This document shows, one piece after another, positions 24,210 to 35,272 of a stretch of DNA of 64,000 nt. The position numbers and the translations under genes were made by a program. This DNA is from Carnobacterium gallinarum DSM 4847 (GTDB lineage: Bacteria > Bacillota > Bacilli > Lactobacillales > Carnobacteriaceae), in NCBI RefSeq assembly GCF_000744375.1, contig NZ_JQLU01000004.1, positions 1-64,000 of the forward strand, written 5' to 3'. Every line of letters starts with the position of its first letter. The first letter of the stretch is position 1. The notes under the pieces were generated by a model. The model searched no databases, was not told where the DNA came from, and saw only the letters and a list, made by a program, of their open reading frames with translations.

Positions 24210-25826
24210 ATGGCTTTTAAATTTAAATTACCAGATATTGGTGAAGGAATTCATGAAGGTGAAATCGTTAAGTGGTTCGTAAAAGTTGGCGATACAATTA
24301 ATGAAGACGATACATTACTAGAAGTTCAAAATGACAAATCAGTAGAAGAAATACCATCTCCAGTAACAGGTACTGTTAAAAGTATCTTAGTTGAAGAAGG
24401 GGCAGTTGCTGTAGTCGGAGATGTACTAGTTGAAATTGATGCTCCAGGTCATGAAGATAATGATTCTGAACCAGCAACACCAGCAACAGCTTCTGAACCA
24501 GTTGCAGCAGCGCCTGCGGCTAGTGGGAATGTAGCGTTATTCCAATTCAAATTACCAGATATCGGTGAAGGAATTGCAGAAGGCGAAATCGTTAAATGGT
24601 TTGTTGCTCCTGGTGACACAATTAATGAAGATGATACATTACTAGAAGTTCAAAATGATAAATCAGTGGAAGAAATTCCTTCTCCTGTAACAGGTACTGT
24701 TAAAAATATTCTTGTTTCAGAAGGTACAGTTGCCAATGTTGGTGATGTATTAGTTGAAATTGATGCACCAGATTTTGTAGATCATAGCGCGCCTGCTGTT
24801 GAACAAACTCCAGCACAACCAGCTGCAATCCCAACAAGTTCTGCACCAGTAGCAGCAACAAGTACAGATGTAGTAGCCGTTTCTGATCCATCTAAAAATA
24901 TTTTAGCAATGCCATCTGTTCGTCAATTAGCTCGTGAAAAAGGAATTGATATTAGTGCAGTTGCTCCAACTGGTAAACATGGTCGCATTACAAAAGAAGA
25001 TATCTTAAACTTCAATGGTTCTGCAGCGCCAGTTGCTCAAGCTACTACAACAGCACCAACTCAAACAGCCGTGGAAAAAGCACCTGCAGCTCCAGCTAAA
25101 CCATTTGTATCTACACAAGGCGAAGCTGAAACAAGAGAAAAATTAACACCAACTCGTAAAGCAATTGCTAAAGCAATGGTTAATAGCAAACACACAGCAC
25201 CGCATGTAACTTTGCATGACGAAGTTGAAGTATCTAAATTATGGGATCACCGTAAGAAATTTAAAGACGTTGCTGCAGCAAATGGTACAAAATTAACATT
25301 CTTACCATATGTTGTAAAAGCATTAACTGCAACAGTTCAAAAATTCCCAGTAATGAATGCATCTATTGATGATGCAACACAAGAAATTGTTTACAAACAT
25401 TACTTTAATATCGGTATTGCAACAGATACAGACCACGGTCTATATGTACCAAACATTAAAGCTGCAAATACAAAAGGCATGTTCACAATTGCGGATGAAA
25501 TTACTGAAAAAGCTGGTTTAGCAATTGAAGGTAAATTAACTGCTCCAGACATGCGTGATGGTACAATCACAATTAGTAACATTGGTTCAGTTGGTGGCGG
25601 TTGGTTCACACCAGTTATCAATTACCCTGAAGTAGCTATTTTAGGTGTTGGTACTATTTCACAACAACCAGTTGTTAATGCTGATGGTGAACTTGCAGTG
25701 GGACGCGTAATGAAATTATCATTAAGCTTTGACCACCGTATTGTTGATGGCGCAACTGCTCAAAAAGCAATGAACAATATTAAACGTTTGTTAGCTGATC
25801 CAGAATTATTATTAATGGAAGGATGA
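24210..25826 (+). CDS. pdhC: Dihydrolipoamide acetyltransferase (PDH E2) with two lipoyl domains
   Basis: This 538-aa core enzyme transfers acetyl from lipoate to CoA. Two lipoyl domains (about 2-77 and 110-185, lipoyl-lysines Lys43 and Lys151 in NDKSVEE) are joined by Ala/Pro-rich linkers to a peripheral-subunit-binding domain (about 233-268, [15 protein letters not shown]) and the catalytic domain (about 310-538) with HRIVDG (His509, Asp513). The two lipoyl domains are nearly identical in sequence, which indicates a recent or gene-converted duplication. Enterococcal E2 has the same layout. AAGAAGGGAAG precedes the start. Confidence 0.97.
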   Translation: MAFKFKLPDIGEGIHEGEIVKWFVKVGDTINEDDTLLEVQNDKSVEEIPSPVTGTVKSILVEEGAVAVVGDVLVEIDAPGHEDNDSEPATPATASEPVAAAPAASGNVALFQFKLPDIGEGIAEGEIVKWFVAPGDTINEDDTLLEVQNDKSVEEIPSPVTGTVKNILVSEGTVANVGDVLVEIDAPDFVDHSAPAVEQTPAQPAAIPTSSAPVAATSTDVVAVSDPSKNILAMPSVRQLAREKGIDISAVAPTGKHGRITKEDILNFNGSAAPVAQATTTAPTQTAVEKAPAAPAKPFVSTQGEAETREKLTPTRKAIAKAMVNSKHTAPHVTLHDEVEVSKLWDHRKKFKDVAAANGTKLTFLPYVVKALTATVQKFPVMNASIDDATQEIVYKHYFNIGIATDTDHGLYVPNIKAANTKGMFTIADEITEKAGLAIEGKLTAPDMRDGTITISNIGSVGGGWFTPVINYPEVAILGVGTISQQPVVNADGELAVGRVMKLSLSFDHRIVDGATAQKAMNNIKRLLADPELLLMEG

Positions 25827-25833
25827 TCTTAAA

Positions 25834-27240
25834 ATGGTAGTAGGAGATTTCGCAATAGAATTAGACACAGTTGTAATTGGTTCAGGTCCTGGGGGATATG
25901 TAGCAGCAATTCGTGCTGCTCAAATGGGACAAAAAGTTGCTATTGTTGAAAAAGAAAATATCGGTGGAGTTTGTTTAAACGTTGGATGTATTCCTTCAAA
26001 AGCTTTAATTAGCGCTGGACATCACTATCAAGAAGCAATGCATTCAGAAGTTTTTGGTGTAACAGCTGAAAACGTGGTTTTAGACTTTGCTAAAACTCAA
26101 GAATGGAAAGACAACAAAGTTGTTAAATCGTTAACTTCTGGTGTTGAAATGCTTTTGAAAAAGCATAAAGTTGAAATCTTACGTGGTGAAGCATTCTTCG
26201 TTGACGAACATGATTTACGTGTTATGACTGAAACGAACGCACAAAGTTATAGCTTTAATAATGCGATTGTGGCTACTGGTAGTCGTCCGATTGAAATTAA
26301 AGGCTTTAAATTTGGTAAACGTATTATTGATTCAACTGGTGGATTGGCACTTAAAGAAGTTCCTAAAAAATTAGTTGTTATCGGTGGCGGTTATATCGGT
26401 AGTGAGTTAGCTGGAGCTTATGCTAACTTAGGTGCTGAAGTAACGATTTTAGAAGGTTCACCTTCAATCTTGCCAAATTTTGAAAAAGATATGGTTAAAT
26501 ATGTAACAGATAACTTCAAAAAGAAAAATGTTGCAATTGAAACAGGAGCAATGGCTAAAGAAGCAGTTGAAACTGATAATGGCGTAACAGTTAAGTATGA
26601 AGTAAATGGTACAGAAAAATCAATTGATGCTGATTATGTAATGGTAACAGTTGGCCGTCGTCCAAATACAGATGAGCTTGGTTTAGAGCAAGCTGGTGTT
26701 GAAGTTGGCGAACGTGGTTTAATCACTGTTGATGCACAAGGTCGCACAAACAAACCAAATATTTATGCTATTGGGGATATTGTTCCTGGTTTAGCGTTAG
26801 CTCACAAAGCTAGTTATGAAGCTAAAATTGCTGCTGAAGCAATTTCAGGTAAAAAAGTAGCAGTTGACTATAAAGCAATGCCAGCTGTATGTTTCACAGA
26901 TCCTGAATTAGCATCTGTTGGATATACAGTAGCAGAAGCAAAAGAAAAAGGATTAGACGTTAAAGCATCTAAATTCCCATTACAAGCAAATGGTCGTGCA
27001 TTGTCATTAAATGCTACTGAAGGATTCGTTCGTTTAGTAACAACAAAAGAAGATAATCTTCTTGTTGGCGCGCAAGTTGCTGGTGTTGGTGCAAGTGATA
27101 TTATTGCTGAATTAGGTTTAGCAATTGAATCAGGCATGAATGCTGAAGATATCGCTTTAACAATCCATGCACATCCATCATTAGCAGAAACTGTTATGGA
27201 TGCTGCTGAATTAGCTTTAGGTTTACCAATCCACATTTAA
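25834..27240 (+). CDS. pdhD: Dihydrolipoamide dehydrogenase (PDH E3)
   Basis: This 468-aa flavoenzyme reoxidises dihydrolipoamide with NAD+. It shows the FAD motif [17 protein letters not shown], the redox disulfide [15 protein letters not shown], an NAD-binding turn [21 protein letters not shown] for FAD, and the C-terminal HAHPSLAE with the catalytic His-Glu. It is the last gene of the operon, 7 bp after pdhC, with AAGGATGATC as ribosome binding site overlapping the pdhC stop. Confidence 0.97.
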   Translation: MVVGDFAIELDTVVIGSGPGGYVAAIRAAQMGQKVAIVEKENIGGVCLNVGCIPSKALISAGHHYQEAMHSEVFGVTAENVVLDFAKTQEWKDNKVVKSLTSGVEMLLKKHKVEILRGEAFFVDEHDLRVMTETNAQSYSFNNAIVATGSRPIEIKGFKFGKRIIDSTGGLALKEVPKKLVVIGGGYIGSELAGAYANLGAEVTILEGSPSILPNFEKDMVKYVTDNFKKKNVAIETGAMAKEAVETDNGVTVKYEVNGTEKSIDADYVMVTVGRRPNTDELGLEQAGVEVGERGLITVDAQGRTNKPNIYAIGDIVPGLALAHKASYEAKIAAEAISGKKVAVDYKAMPAVCFTDPELASVGYTVAEAKEKGLDVKASKFPLQANGRALSLNATEGFVRLVTTKEDNLLVGAQVAGVGASDIIAELGLAIESGMNAEDIALTIHAHPSLAETVMDAAELALGLPIHI

Positions 27241-27311
27241 ATAAATTAAAATCTAATTGCATAGACAATTAGTGCTGGAAAAGTGTTCTTTTTTAGTTGC
27301 TTATCTGAAAA

Positions 27312-27345
27312 AAACTTCTTGTTCTTTGGACAAGAAGTTTTTTTA
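27312..27345 (+). terminator. Terminator of the pdh operon
   Basis: AAACTTCTTGT and its complement form an 11-bp stem with a 7-base loop, followed by a T run. Confidence 0.9.
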
Positions 27346-27478
27346 TAGTTATTAAACATATGTTTCGTTAAAAAACAATAGATAATTTAAATTTTATTTC
27401 TCTTTTTTATAAAATTTATGTATAAAACAACCGCTTTCTTTACGATGAAATGACAAATATATTACTTTGTTACAAAAG

Positions 27479-27507
27479 TTACTTTATTGTGTTTTTTTAG
27501 ATATAAT
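27479..27507 (+). promoter_or_regulatory. Promoter of the LDH-like gene
   Basis: TTACTT (27479-27484) and TATAAT (27502-27507) are 17 bp apart, 67 bp before the start. The rest of 27346-27478 holds no gene. Confidence 0.6.
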
Positions 27508-27574
27508 ATAAGTGGAGTTAAAAGAAACTTAATTATTTCTTTTTTGATTTGGATGAAATACAGGAGGTTGTTAG

Positions 27575-28522
27575 ATGGGTAGAGGTCATCTGAGTAAAGT
27601 GATGATTGCAGGTTCCAATGAATCAGCCTATGATTTCGCATTCTTAAGCATGATTAAGATGCAAGTTAAAGAGTTGGTCTTGTTGAATTTGCCAGGATTG
27701 GAGAAGGAGGTTTTTGAAGATTTAAGCTATACAGAATCTATTTTTTCCAATGGCGCTTTGAAGATTGGCAACGAGAAAGACTTTCAAGATACGGATCTTT
27801 TAGTGATTACCGCCACTGAAGAACCAATTGAAGGAGAAACAGACCATGATTATTTAAAACGAAATATCAAGCTAGTTCGTAAGATCATTAACCAAGCAAT
27901 GGCTAATAGTTTTGATGGTATGGTGATTGTAGCTAGTGAACCTACAGATATTTTTACGTATTTAATCTGGAAGTTTTCAGGACTACCAAAAGAACGTATT
28001 TTTGGAATTGGCACGTATTTTGATACAATCTATTTTCAAAATATGTTAAGTAAGTTTTTCAAAATTTCTGTTCGTGATGTAAAAGGGTATATTGTTGGCG
28101 GTAGTGAGAAGAATCAAAAGGTTGCTATTTGGAGCCGAGCGTATGTTGGAGGTACACCGGTGCTTGGTTTAACGGTAAATCCTGATAATGATTTTGATCA
28201 AGATGTGATGTTTGATATGGAAGAAAAGATTTTGAAGCGAAGTGAAGCTTTGAAAGAAATGGACTCCGGTTATACGATTGCTGCGATTTTGTCTAAGATC
28301 CTTCAGTTGATTAGCAACAATGAAGAAGCCATTGTTCCGTTGGTTCATTTAGTAGATATTGATGATTATAAAGGGATTCCGTTATCATTGCCAATATTAT
28401 TAGGTGAAAATGGTCTTAGTGCTAGCTACGAGTTGGGTTTTTCAGATAGTGAAAAACAAGAAATTCTACTGGTTGCTAAGGAAGTTCGAGAAAAATTAGA
28501 TTTTATTGAACAAGGGAAGTAA
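27575..28522 (+). CDS. Lactate/malate dehydrogenase-like protein lacking catalytic residues
   Basis: This 315-aa protein aligns along its length with L-lactate dehydrogenases: ITATEEPIEGET (LDH TAGAPQKPGET), GMVIVASEPTDIFTYLIWKFSGLPKERIFGIGTYFD, then YIVGG and IWSRAYVGG. However, the substrate arginine after GET is Asp90, the second substrate arginine is Tyr153 (GTYFDTIYFQ), and the catalytic histidine of GEHGD is Ser177 (GGSEKN). Only Asp150 of the catalytic set remains. The glycine-rich NAD turn is also altered (IAGSNESAYD). It is therefore probably a non-catalytic paralogue with a binding or regulatory role. GGAGGTTGTTAG precedes the ATG. It is followed by yktA, likely in one transcript. 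Confidence 0.85.
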   Translation: MGRGHLSKVMIAGSNESAYDFAFLSMIKMQVKELVLLNLPGLEKEVFEDLSYTESIFSNGALKIGNEKDFQDTDLLVITATEEPIEGETDHDYLKRNIKLVRKIINQAMANSFDGMVIVASEPTDIFTYLIWKFSGLPKERIFGIGTYFDTIYFQNMLSKFFKISVRDVKGYIVGGSEKNQKVAIWSRAYVGGTPVLGLTVNPDNDFDQDVMFDMEEKILKRSEALKEMDSGYTIAAILSKILQLISNNEEAIVPLVHLVDIDDYKGIPLSLPILLGENGLSASYELGFSDSEKQEILLVAKEVREKLDFIEQGK

Positions 28523-28544
28523 AAGAAAGCGTTAGGTGTATCGA

Positions 28545-28817
28545 ATGGATAAGAGTTATAGTTACCCAATTGATTTAGATTGGTCACAAGAAGAAATGGT
28601 TCAAGTCATTGACCTCTGGCGAATGGTTGAGTTAGCCTATGAAAAAGGGATTAATCGTGAAGAATTTTTGAAAAAGTATCAGACTTTTAAAAAAGTAATT
28701 CCAGCTATCGGCGAAGAAAAAAAATGGGGCAGGGAGTTTGAATCAATTTCAGGCTATTCTTTGTATAAAGTTGTAAAGGAAGCTAAAGAAAGCAATTATA
28801 AGACGATTAAATTATAA
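28545..28817 (+). CDS. yktA: UPF0223 family protein (YktA-like)
   Basis: This helical protein of about 90 aa belongs to UPF0223, found widely in Firmicutes near pdh and the inositol-phosphatase gene yktC, as here. The conserved start YSYPIDLDWSQEE, the middle LAYEKGINREEFLKKY and EFESISGYSLYKVVK match the family. Its function is unknown. I chose ATG 28545 with TTAGGTG six bases upstream over a GTG at 28536 without a site. It follows the LDH-like gene by 22 bp. Confidence 0.88.
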   Translation: MDKSYSYPIDLDWSQEEMVQVIDLWRMVELAYEKGINREEFLKKYQTFKKVIPAIGEEKKWGREFESISGYSLYKVVKEAKESNYKTIKL

Positions 28818-28823
28818 AAAGTT

Positions 28824-28875
28824 ACTCTAGGTATGCACTGGGATTAATTAGTCCATGCATTTCTAGAGTTTTTTC
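28824..28875 (+). terminator. Terminator after yktA
   Basis: A long imperfect stem (ACTCTAG..TATGCA..TGG with CCATGCAT..CTAGAGT) ends in TTTTTTC, just before the suhB-like promoter region. Confidence 0.75.
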
Positions 28876-28942
28876 AATTCGCTTCTCTTATTTTTATTTG
28901 ATACAATGGAATAGAGCGAAACAGATTTGAAGGAGGTATTCT

Positions 28943-29728
28943 ATGATAACGCAACAAGATATGGATAAAATGATAAGGGGTTGGATTCAGGAAGCGGCAG
29001 AAGCAATTAAGCAGTCATTTTCAACAGAGTTAATTATTGCTGAAAAATCAGATCGTAATGATTTAGTTACGAATATGGATAAAGCTACTGAGATTTTTTT
29101 TATTGAGAAAATTCGTCATTATTTTCCGGAAGATCGCATTTTAGGGGAAGAAGGCAATGGCGACTCTATTGAGGATTTAGCCGGGCGTGTTTGGATTATC
29201 GATCCAATTGATGGTACTTTGAATTTCGTGAAGCAACAAGCTGATTTTGCAATTATGATTGGGTTTTATCAAGATGGTGTTGGAAAAATGGGGTACATTT
29301 ATGATGTCATGGCGGATGAGTTTTATTGGGGAATCAAAGGAGAAGGAGCTTTTCTCAATGGCGAACGGTTACCTAAAGTGAAAGATATTTCTCTAAGAGA
29401 GGGATTGATTGCTCTTAGTAGTGGTATGATTGGTTCTTCAAAATATTCTTCGAGAGAAATGGTGATAGCAAGTTCTGGTGTTCGGATGCTAGGTTCTGCT
29501 GGGGTAGAAACGGCACGTGTTGTAATGGGACGAATGGCTGCATATATAACCCATCGCTTACAACCTTGGGATATTGCTGCCGGCAAAGTCATCGCAGAGG
29601 AAGTTGGGTTAATGTACACTCAACTGAATGGAGAACCGATTGATTTGCTGACTAAAAGTGCAACTTTGGTAGCGACTCCAAGTGCACATCAAGAAATTGT
29701 TACTATCTATTTAAAGAATCAAAAGTAA
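28943..29728 (+). CDS. suhB: Inositol monophosphatase family protein
   Basis: This 261-aa Mg-dependent sugar phosphatase, the counterpart of B. subtilis YktC, has the family signatures DLVTNMDKATE, LGEEGN, WIIDPIDGTLNFV (metal-binding Asp residues) and WDIAAGKVIAEEVG. Members hydrolyse inositol phosphates or related substrates such as NADP or fructose-1,6-bisphosphate. The true substrate here is uncertain. AAGGAGGT precedes the ATG. It has its own terminator and appears to be separately transcribed. Confidence 0.92.
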   Translation: MITQQDMDKMIRGWIQEAAEAIKQSFSTELIIAEKSDRNDLVTNMDKATEIFFIEKIRHYFPEDRILGEEGNGDSIEDLAGRVWIIDPIDGTLNFVKQQADFAIMIGFYQDGVGKMGYIYDVMADEFYWGIKGEGAFLNGERLPKVKDISLREGLIALSSGMIGSSKYSSREMVIASSGVRMLGSAGVETARVVMGRMAAYITHRLQPWDIAAGKVIAEEVGLMYTQLNGEPIDLLTKSATLVATPSAHQEIVTIYLKNQK

Positions 29729-29736
29729 GTAGATTG

Positions 29737-29783
29737 AAAAGCGCTTTGTCTGAATGGTTGTATTCAGACAAAGCGCTTTTTAT
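29737..29783 (+). terminator. Terminator after suhB
   Basis: A 19-bp perfect stem (AAAAGCGCTTTGTCTGAAT and complement) is followed by T-rich DNA. Confidence 0.92.
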
Positions 29784-30003
29784 TTATAAGTTGAAATTTA
29801 GTAACAAATTACAGTGAAATGTTAGAATCGGTATAGAAATGGCTGAAGTAATCTGAAAAGATGAAATAAAATGGCGTTAAAATGTGTGTTTGATGATAAA
29901 AAACTCATTTTAAACACTTTTCAAATGAAATTATGTTACATGAACATTACATTGTTTTGTAAGGATGATAGAAGGGTTTTGTGAGTTTAAAGCGAATAAT
30001 AAT

Positions 30004-30032
30004 TTTACATTTAAGGTCATTGTATGTATAAT
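30004..30032 (+). promoter_or_regulatory. Promoter of the aconitase-citrate synthase-isocitrate dehydrogenase operon
   Basis: TTTACA (30004-30009) and TATAAT (30027-30032) are 17 bp apart, 33 bp before the GTG start of aconitase. Confidence 0.7.
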
Positions 30033-30064
30033 TACGGAAATCGGTCTTTTGGGGAGGTATAGAT

Positions 30065-32776
30065 GTGAGCATTTATAACAAGGAATCAGAAGCTTTTTTC
30101 AAATTAAAGGGAAATAAGTATCATTATTATCAACTAGCATTTTTAGAAGGGGAATTAGGGGTTTCAATTCAAAAGTTACCATTTTCAATTCGTGTTTTAC
30201 TTGAATCATTGCTTAGACAGGCTGGAGAAAATGGTATTACGCAACAACATATACAAAAATTGGCAACATGGTCGAATAAAGATAAGAATGATGGAGAAGT
30301 TCCTTTTAAACCGGCAAGAGTCATTTTACAGGATTTTACAGGAGTTCCGGCGATTGTTGATTTAGCTTCATTACGAAAAACAATTGCTGATTTAGGTGGC
30401 GATCCAACAACAATTAATCCTGAAATACCAGTGGATTTAGTCGTGGATCATTCTGTTCAAGTAGATGCAGCAGGTACAAGTAATGCTTTGCAATTAAATA
30501 TGAAAATGGAATTTCAGAGAAATGAAGAACGTTATCGCTTTTTAAGTTGGGCACAAAAAGCTTTTGATAATTATCGAGTGGTTCCTCCTGCGACTGGAAT
30601 TGTTCACCAAGTGAATATAGAATATTTGGCGACAGTTGTTACTGCTAAGCAATTAGATGCTGAAAATTATTTGGTTTATCCGGATAGTTTGGTTGGTACA
30701 GATTCCCATACAACGATGGTAAACGCTTTAGGTGTTTTAGGTTGGGGCGTAGGCGGAATTGAGGCAGAAGCAAGTATGCTAGGTGAGCCTTCTTACTTTC
30801 CAATTCCAGATGTAGTTGGTGTACGATTTATGAATGAATTATCAGATGGAGCAACGGCAACTGATTTAGCGTTGAAAGTAACCCAAGTATTACGAGAGCA
30901 AAAGGTAGTTGGAAAATTTGTTGAATTTTTCGGTCCGGGTTTACGTTCATTGACACTGGCTGATCGTGGAACAGTAGCAAATATGGCTCCTGAATATGGT
31001 GCAACTTGTGGCTTTTTCCCAGTAGATGAAGAGACATTAAACTACTTACGTTTAACTGGACGGGACCCAGAGCATATTGAAATGACACAGCAGTATTTAA
31101 AATTAAATCAATTATTTTATGTTCCCAATGAAACTGAAAATCCAGATTATACATCAGTGATTGAACTAGATTTAAGTCAGATTGAAGCTAATTTAGCTGG
31201 TCCTAAACGTCCGCAAGATTTGGTTCCACTTTCTAATATGAAAACTGATTTTAAACGGGCAGTCTTAGTTGAGGAAGGTACTAGTGGTTTTGGTTTAAAA
31301 GCTAGTGAATTTGAGAAAGCAATTCCAGTTGAACTGAAAAATGAAATTTTTACTATGAAAACAGGTGCTTTAGGAATTGCAGCAATTACATCTTGTACAA
31401 ATACATCGAATCCTTTTGTTATGTTAAGCGCTGGTTTAGTGGCGAAGAAAGCGGTTGAATTAGGATTGGAAGTTCCAGCTTATGTGAAAACATCTCTAGC
31501 TCCAGGTTCAAAAGTTGTTACTGGCTATTTAGAAAAATCCGGCTTACTGCCTTATTTGGATCAATTAGGTTTTAATCTTGTTGGATATGGATGTACAACA
31601 TGTATTGGGAATTCTGGACCTTTGCAGGAAGAAGTGGAGGAAGCCATTAAAGATAATGACCTTTTAGTGTCGGCAGTTTTAAGTGGTAATCGAAATTTTG
31701 AAGGGCGGATTCATCCGTTAGTTAAAGCTAATTATTTAGCTTCACCACCATTAGTTGTATTGTATGCTTTAGCAGGAACTGTAGATGTGGATTTGGTAAA
31801 TGAACCTATCGGAACAGCTAAAGATGGGAGTTCGGTATATTTCAGTGACATTTGGCCAAAACGGGTAGAGATTGAGTCGCTTATTCAAAACTATGTGACT
31901 CCTGAATTGTTTAAGAAAGAATATCAACATGTTTTTAGTGATAACCCAGATTGGAATGCAATTGAAACTAGTGATGAGGCTCTTTATCCGTGGGATGTAG
32001 ATTCAACGTATATTGCCAATCCGCCTTATTTTGATGGAATGTCAATGGAACCTAAAGCGATTCAACCATTAAAGGATTTAGCTGTTCTAGCTAAATTTGG
32101 TGAGTCAGTTACTACTGATCATATCTCGCCAGCTGGTAGTATTGGACCGAATAGTCCTGCTGGAAAATATTTACAAGAAAAAGGCATCACGATTCGGAAT
32201 TTCAATTCCTATGGTTCTCGACGAGGTCACCATGAAGTTATGATGCGTGGAACGTTAGCGAATATCCGAATTCGTAATCAACTTGTCCCGAACACAGAAG
32301 GTGGAGTGACTATTTATGCTCCGACTAATGAAGAAATGTCAATTTATGACGCGGCGATGCGTTATCAAAAAATCGGGAAAGGTTTGCTGATTTTAGCAGG
32401 TTCTGATTATGGAATGGGCTCTTCTCGAGATTGGGCAGCAAAAGGAGTTCAACTGTTAGGTGTTAAAGCGGTTATTGCTAAAAGTTATGAACGAATTCAT
32501 CGGTCTAATTTAGTTATGATGGGTGTTTTGCCTTTGCAATATCAAGCTAGTGAAGATGCTGAAAGTTTAGGGCTAACGGGTAAAGAAGCCTTTACGATTG
32601 AGATTCAAGATGATATTGGACTTTTAGGAAGCGTTCAAGTGACCGCGGTTAAAGAAGATGGTTCCAAAATTCGATTTGATACAATTGTACGATTTGATTC
32701 AGAAGTGGATTTAACATACTATCGCCATGGTGGAATTTTACCGATGGTAGTTCGTAAAAAACTGAAAATGAGCTAA
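30065..32776 (+). CDS. acnA: Aconitate hydratase
   Basis: This 903-aa [4Fe-4S] enzyme isomerises citrate to isocitrate. Cluster ligands are Cys444 in [10 protein letters not shown] and Cys510/Cys513 in [27 protein letters not shown] and the C-terminal swivel domain with [16 protein letters not shown] are also present. The start is GTG, seven bases after GGGGAGGT. An overlapping ATG at 30063 runs straight into a stop. It leads the acn-gltA-icd cluster, the same order as citB-citZ-icd of Streptococcus mutans. Confidence 0.96.
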   Translation: MSIYNKESEAFFKLKGNKYHYYQLAFLEGELGVSIQKLPFSIRVLLESLLRQAGENGITQQHIQKLATWSNKDKNDGEVPFKPARVILQDFTGVPAIVDLASLRKTIADLGGDPTTINPEIPVDLVVDHSVQVDAAGTSNALQLNMKMEFQRNEERYRFLSWAQKAFDNYRVVPPATGIVHQVNIEYLATVVTAKQLDAENYLVYPDSLVGTDSHTTMVNALGVLGWGVGGIEAEASMLGEPSYFPIPDVVGVRFMNELSDGATATDLALKVTQVLREQKVVGKFVEFFGPGLRSLTLADRGTVANMAPEYGATCGFFPVDEETLNYLRLTGRDPEHIEMTQQYLKLNQLFYVPNETENPDYTSVIELDLSQIEANLAGPKRPQDLVPLSNMKTDFKRAVLVEEGTSGFGLKASEFEKAIPVELKNEIFTMKTGALGIAAITSCTNTSNPFVMLSAGLVAKKAVELGLEVPAYVKTSLAPGSKVVTGYLEKSGLLPYLDQLGFNLVGYGCTTCIGNSGPLQEEVEEAIKDNDLLVSAVLSGNRNFEGRIHPLVKANYLASPPLVVLYALAGTVDVDLVNEPIGTAKDGSSVYFSDIWPKRVEIESLIQNYVTPELFKKEYQHVFSDNPDWNAIETSDEALYPWDVDSTYIANPPYFDGMSMEPKAIQPLKDLAVLAKFGESVTTDHISPAGSIGPNSPAGKYLQEKGITIRNFNSYGSRRGHHEVMMRGTLANIRIRNQLVPNTEGGVTIYAPTNEEMSIYDAAMRYQKIGKGLLILAGSDYGMGSSRDWAAKGVQLLGVKAVIAKSYERIHRSNLVMMGVLPLQYQASEDAESLGLTGKEAFTIEIQDDIGLLGSVQVTAVKEDGSKIRFDTIVRFDSEVDLTYYRHGGILPMVVRKKLKMS

Positions 32777-32813
32777 TTCTGTTTTGTGAGTGGATAAAAA
32801 AGGGGGGGATAAA

Positions 32814-33959
32814 ATGAAGATTTATAAAGGGTTAGCAGGAGTTGTTGTTTCAGAAACACAAATTAGTTCGATTGTTGATAACCAGCTTCTTTTTGCAGGT
32901 TATAACATTGATGAATTAGTTACAAAAGGTGTTTCCTTTGAAGAAGTTGTTTATTTGTTATGGCATTTGAAGATGCCTATGGAAGAAGAATTTCAGATTT
33001 TTACAACGCAGTTAAAAGAAAACTGTGAATTATCTGACACAATCATTACATGTTTAAAAATACAAACGCGCCAAAATCTTCATCCAATGAGTGTCCTTCG
33101 ATCAACGATTTCATTATTAGGTGTATTTGATCCAAAGGCAGAAGAGATAGATTCTGAGACTATTTATGAACAGAGTCTTTCTTTACAAGCAAAAATACCG
33201 ACAATTATTGCCGCTTATTCGCGCTTGAGAGTTGGGCTAGATCCGATTTCACCACGAATGGATATATCTTTTTCTGCTAATTTTCTTTATATGTTGACAG
33301 GAGAGGAAGCAAGTCCGATGATGGTAGCGGCTATGAATGAATCTCTGGTGTTACATGCGGATCATGATTTAAATGCAAGTACCTTTACTGCTCGTGTATG
33401 CGCTTCTACATTGTCAGATATTTATTCGTGTATTACTGCAGCGATTGGTTCTCTTAAAGGACCACTTCATGGTGGAGCAAATGAGCGCGTTTTTGATATG
33501 TTAGTTGAAATTGAAAATGGAGAGTTAAGTGTTGCTGAATATTTGGATCAAAAGTTAGATCGACGCGAAAAAGTTATGGGATTTGGTCATCGAGTGTATA
33601 AAACGGAGGATCCACGTAAAAAACATTTAAAAGCATTAGCGAAAAAATTGGCGACGATTACTGGAAAAGAGCAGTGGTATATTCTATCATGTGAAGTTGA
33701 GGAATATTTAAAAACAACGAAAGGACTAATTCCTAATGTCGATTTTTATTCAGCGACAGTTTATCACTGCTTAGGAATTAATCGTGATTTATTTACTTTA
33801 ATCTTTGCTATGAGTCGAGTTTCAGGCTGGTTAGGTCATATTTCTGAACAGAAAAATGAGGATTGTTTGATCCGTCCTCGTTCTCAATATGTAGGACCGA
33901 AAAATCAAGTTTATCAACCAATAAACAACCAAGTAGTGGTAGGGGGAGTGGACATATGA
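32814..33959 (+). CDS. gltA: Citrate synthase
   Basis: This 381-aa enzyme condenses oxaloacetate and acetyl-CoA. Characteristic segments are [16 protein letters not shown] (catalytic His), [15 protein letters not shown] and [18 protein letters not shown], with the C-terminal RPRSQYVG. The length fits the Gram-positive short (type I, CitZ-like) enzymes. The start at 32814 follows a run AGGGGGGGAT. A GTG at 32790 lacks a site. The stop overlaps the isocitrate dehydrogenase start by four bases. Confidence 0.95.
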   Translation: MKIYKGLAGVVVSETQISSIVDNQLLFAGYNIDELVTKGVSFEEVVYLLWHLKMPMEEEFQIFTTQLKENCELSDTIITCLKIQTRQNLHPMSVLRSTISLLGVFDPKAEEIDSETIYEQSLSLQAKIPTIIAAYSRLRVGLDPISPRMDISFSANFLYMLTGEEASPMMVAAMNESLVLHADHDLNASTFTARVCASTLSDIYSCITAAIGSLKGPLHGGANERVFDMLVEIENGELSVAEYLDQKLDRREKVMGFGHRVYKTEDPRKKHLKALAKKLATITGKEQWYILSCEVEEYLKTTKGLIPNVDFYSATVYHCLGINRDLFTLIFAMSRVSGWLGHISEQKNEDCLIRPRSQYVGPKNQVYQPINNQVVVGGVDI

Positions 33960-35233
33960 GTCAAGGTGTAAAAATTGAAGCACATAATGGTCAATTGATG
34001 GTGCCTGTTAATCCGATTATTCCTTTTATTGAAGGAGATGGAATTGGTCCGGAGATATGGCAAGTGGCTAAAAAGGTTTTTGATGTGGCTATTCTAAAAG
34101 CGTACCACGGGCAACGTCAAGTAGTTTGGCAAGAAGTGCTTGCTGGTGAAAAAGCCTTTAAACAAACTGGGAATTGGTTGCCAGAAGAAACACTATCTGT
34201 TATTAAAGAACATTTTGTTGCAATTAAAGGACCGTTAACTACTCCAATTGGTGGTGGTTTTCGTTCGTTAAATGTTACGTTAAGACAAACACTAGATTTG
34301 TATATTTGTTATAGACCTGTTCGTTATTTTAATGGTGTGCCGTCGCCTTTGCGTCATCCTGAATTAACGGATATGATGATATTTAGAGAAAATACAGAGG
34401 ATATTTACGCTGGGATTGAATTTGCGGCAGGAAGTAGTGAAGTTGAACAGTTAATTAGTTATTTAAAAACAGAGCTGAGCGTGGATAAAATTCGTTTTCC
34501 GTCGACTTCAGCACTCGGGATTAAACCGGTTTCTAAAGAAGGCTCTGAGCGTTTGATTCGTAGTGCCATTGAACATGCGCTAAAGCATCAGCGGAAATCT
34601 GTGACACTAGTTCATAAAGGAAATATTATGAAATTTACTGAGGGTGGTTTTAAACAATGGGGATACGAGTTAGCAGAACGGGAATTTGCGAATCAAGTAT
34701 TTACTTGGAATACCTATGATCAACTTAGGAAGCAACATGGGAAAGAGCTTGCTGATCAAGCATACCAAAAAGCTCAAGTAGAAAATAAACTAATTATTAA
34801 GGATCGAATTGCGGATATCTTTTTGCAAGAAATATTGATTCATCCAGCTGAATATGATGTAATTGCTACCTTGAATTTAAATGGTGATTATATTTCAGAT
34901 GCTTTGGCTGCTCAAGTTGGTGGCATTGGAATTGCACCTGGAGCTAATTTGAATGGGGTTACGGGTCATGGGATTTTTGAAGCAACTCATGGAACAGCAC
35001 CAGAATTTGCTGGGTTGAATAAATTGAATCCGTCTTCGTTGTTATTATCAGGGGCGTTATTATTTGATTATATAGGTTGGCATGAAGTTGCCAATCTTAT
35101 TACGAAAAGCATTGAACATTTAATAGAAAGTAAGCGTGTGACGGTGGATTTTTCCAGTCAGATGGAAGGCGCAACGGAACTAAGTTGCTCGGATTTTGGT
35201 GAAGAATTAGTTAAGTGGATTCAACTAAGTTGA
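33956..35233 (+). CDS. icd: Isocitrate dehydrogenase, predicted NAD-dependent
   Basis: This 425-aa decarboxylating dehydrogenase makes 2-oxoglutarate. It matches E. coli Icd with a constant offset: [12 protein letters not shown] (substrate loop, Ser104), [25 protein letters not shown] and [17 protein letters not shown]. The four residues that hold the NADP phosphate in E. coli (Lys344, Tyr345, Tyr391, Arg395) are Glu350, Phe351, Val397 and Ser401 here, which points to NAD+. The start at 33956 (ATG overlapping the gltA TGA) follows AGGGGGAG. It is the last gene of the cluster. Confidence 0.93.
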   Translation: MSQGVKIEAHNGQLMVPVNPIIPFIEGDGIGPEIWQVAKKVFDVAILKAYHGQRQVVWQEVLAGEKAFKQTGNWLPEETLSVIKEHFVAIKGPLTTPIGGGFRSLNVTLRQTLDLYICYRPVRYFNGVPSPLRHPELTDMMIFRENTEDIYAGIEFAAGSSEVEQLISYLKTELSVDKIRFPSTSALGIKPVSKEGSERLIRSAIEHALKHQRKSVTLVHKGNIMKFTEGGFKQWGYELAEREFANQVFTWNTYDQLRKQHGKELADQAYQKAQVENKLIIKDRIADIFLQEILIHPAEYDVIATLNLNGDYISDALAAQVGGIGIAPGANLNGVTGHGIFEATHGTAPEFAGLNKLNPSSLLLSGALLFDYIGWHEVANLITKSIEHLIESKRVTVDFSSQMEGATELSCSDFGEELVKWIQLS

Positions 35234-35245
35234 TTGTATCAAATT

Positions 35246-35272
35246 AAGAACTGATTTATTTCAGTTCTTTTT
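35246..35272 (+). terminator. Terminator after icd
   Basis: AAGAACTGA and TCAGTTCTT form a 9-bp stem with a 6-base loop, followed by TTTTT. Confidence 0.8.

Noticed and set aside
26868-27236. Reverse-strand 122-aa frame within pdhD
   Set aside because: It lies antisense to a conserved, intact enzyme gene and lacks any start signal.
33863-33955. Isocitrate dehydrogenase start inside gltA
   Set aside because: The extra 31 residues are unlike the family. ATG 33956 overlaps the gltA stop and follows AGGGGGAG.
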